From contig JAIOHO010001148.1 in assembly GCA_019912905.1 (NCBI GenBank), positions 1 through 5,535 of the forward strand: a stretch of DNA of 5,535 nucleotides, given 5' to 3'. Shown here piece by piece: positions 5,260-5,535 of this stretch (its first letter is position 1; the number at the start of each line of letters is the position of its first letter). The stretch comes from Anaerolineae bacterium. Lineage in GTDB: Bacteria; Chloroflexota; Anaerolineae; Aggregatilineales; Phototrophicaceae. The notes below the pieces were generated by a model, which searched no databases, was not told the origin of the DNA, and saw only the letters and a program-made list of their open reading frames with translations. The position numbers and the translations under genes are program-made.

Positions 5260-5535
5260 ATGCCTCCCCGTAAAGGCGAAACCTGGAATGAATCGGAAAC
5301 GTACAAGGATGCCTGGACCCTGCGTGACTGCCGCCGTCTGACGCCGCTGGGGGAGATCAACCAGACGCCCAACTACCATACCAATATCGGCTTTACCGCC
5401 GACAGCGAATTTCTCGTCTTCTGGACCCTGCGCGAAGGCCGGGGCGCGGTCTGTAAAGTGCAGGTGGCGACCGGAGACATCACCCAACTGACCGAGCCGA
5501 CCGCCGATTATGGTTTCCAGCCGCACATCCAGGGC
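5260..5535 (+). CDS. Oligogalacturonate-lyase-like beta-propeller protein (N-terminal 92 codons, runs off window)
   Basis: The frame from ATG 5260 stays open to the last base, giving 92 residues without a stop; the rest lies beyond the window. There is no signal peptide, so the protein should be cytoplasmic. After a charged leader comes RLTPLGEINQTPNYHTN (26-42), then IGFTADSEFLVFWTLREGRG (43-62) and VQVATGDITQLTE (67-79). A strand with x-F-T-A-D-x-x-x-L-V-F, then x-x-x-TG-x-I-x-QLT, is the typical first blade of TolB/PD40 propellers and matches the start of oligogalacturonate lyases (Pectate_lyase22), including the Asn-Tyr-His segment with His40. Known members split unsaturated or plain digalacturonate-type substrates by metal-assisted beta-elimination. 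The catalytic His cluster would be in the missing part, so lyase activity is unproven. The gene is separated from GH4 by 233 bases with repeats and a hairpin, so it may have its own promoter. Confidence 0.75.
   Translation, partial: MPPRKGETWNESETYKDAWTLRDCRRLTPLGEINQTPNYHTNIGFTADSEFLVFWTLREGRGAVCKVQVATGDITQLTEPTADYGFQPHIQG

Noticed and set aside
5125..5526. Minus-strand open frame (133 codons) covering the repeat and the start of the second propeller gene
   Set aside because: It begins inside the second propeller gene, reads through the palindromic repeat and has no domain; the plus-strand frame matches a propeller blade and has a good ribosome binding site.

Overview
The window is a compact, single-strand stretch (all genes on +) of a GC-rich bacterial genome. 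It carries the end of an oligopeptide/dipeptide-type ABC importer, followed by carbohydrate-active enzymes. The GC-rich gene bodies and the C/T-rich and G/A-rich palindromic intergenic repeats resemble those I associate with Chloroflexota (Anaerolineae-type) genomes. That placement is an inference from style, not from a marker gene.

Layout. Bases 1-150 are the last 49 codons of a DppC/OppC-type permease. Two nucleotides later starts a DppD/OppD-type ATPase (153-1208). After a 58-base gap comes a DppF/OppF-type ATPase (1267-2316). A 390-residue protein rich in His, Trp and Tyr follows (2364-3536). It reads as a beta-propeller of the PD40/TolB-like class, with motifs reminiscent of oligogalacturonate lyase. 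A gap with a GC-rich hairpin repeat (3537-3649) precedes a glycoside hydrolase family 4 (GH4) enzyme of 458 residues (3650-5026). The 233-base gap at 5027-5259 holds a roughly 100-bp imperfect palindrome made of two inverted repeat copies, flanked by an 8-bp direct repeat, and then a separate 9-bp perfect hairpin just ahead of the next gene. From 5260 to the window end is the start (92 codons) of a second propeller protein, closer to the classical oligogalacturonate-lyase type.

How the parts may work together. Opp/Dpp-class importers often carry oligosaccharides rather than peptides when they sit beside glycoside hydrolases. The GH4 and both propeller proteins show no signal peptide, so they should act in the cytoplasm on an imported substrate. 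GH4 enzymes use NAD+ and a divalent metal with redox-assisted elimination, and oligogalacturonate lyases are metal-dependent beta-eliminating enzymes. The cluster is therefore best read as an uptake-and-cleavage locus, possibly for an acidic (uronate-containing) oligosaccharide. The GH4 metal-site motif reads C-D-S-L, which matches none of the substrate-diagnostic motifs I know, and the first propeller protein belongs to a family to which I cannot assign an activity. These two genes are the most promising places for undescribed chemistry.
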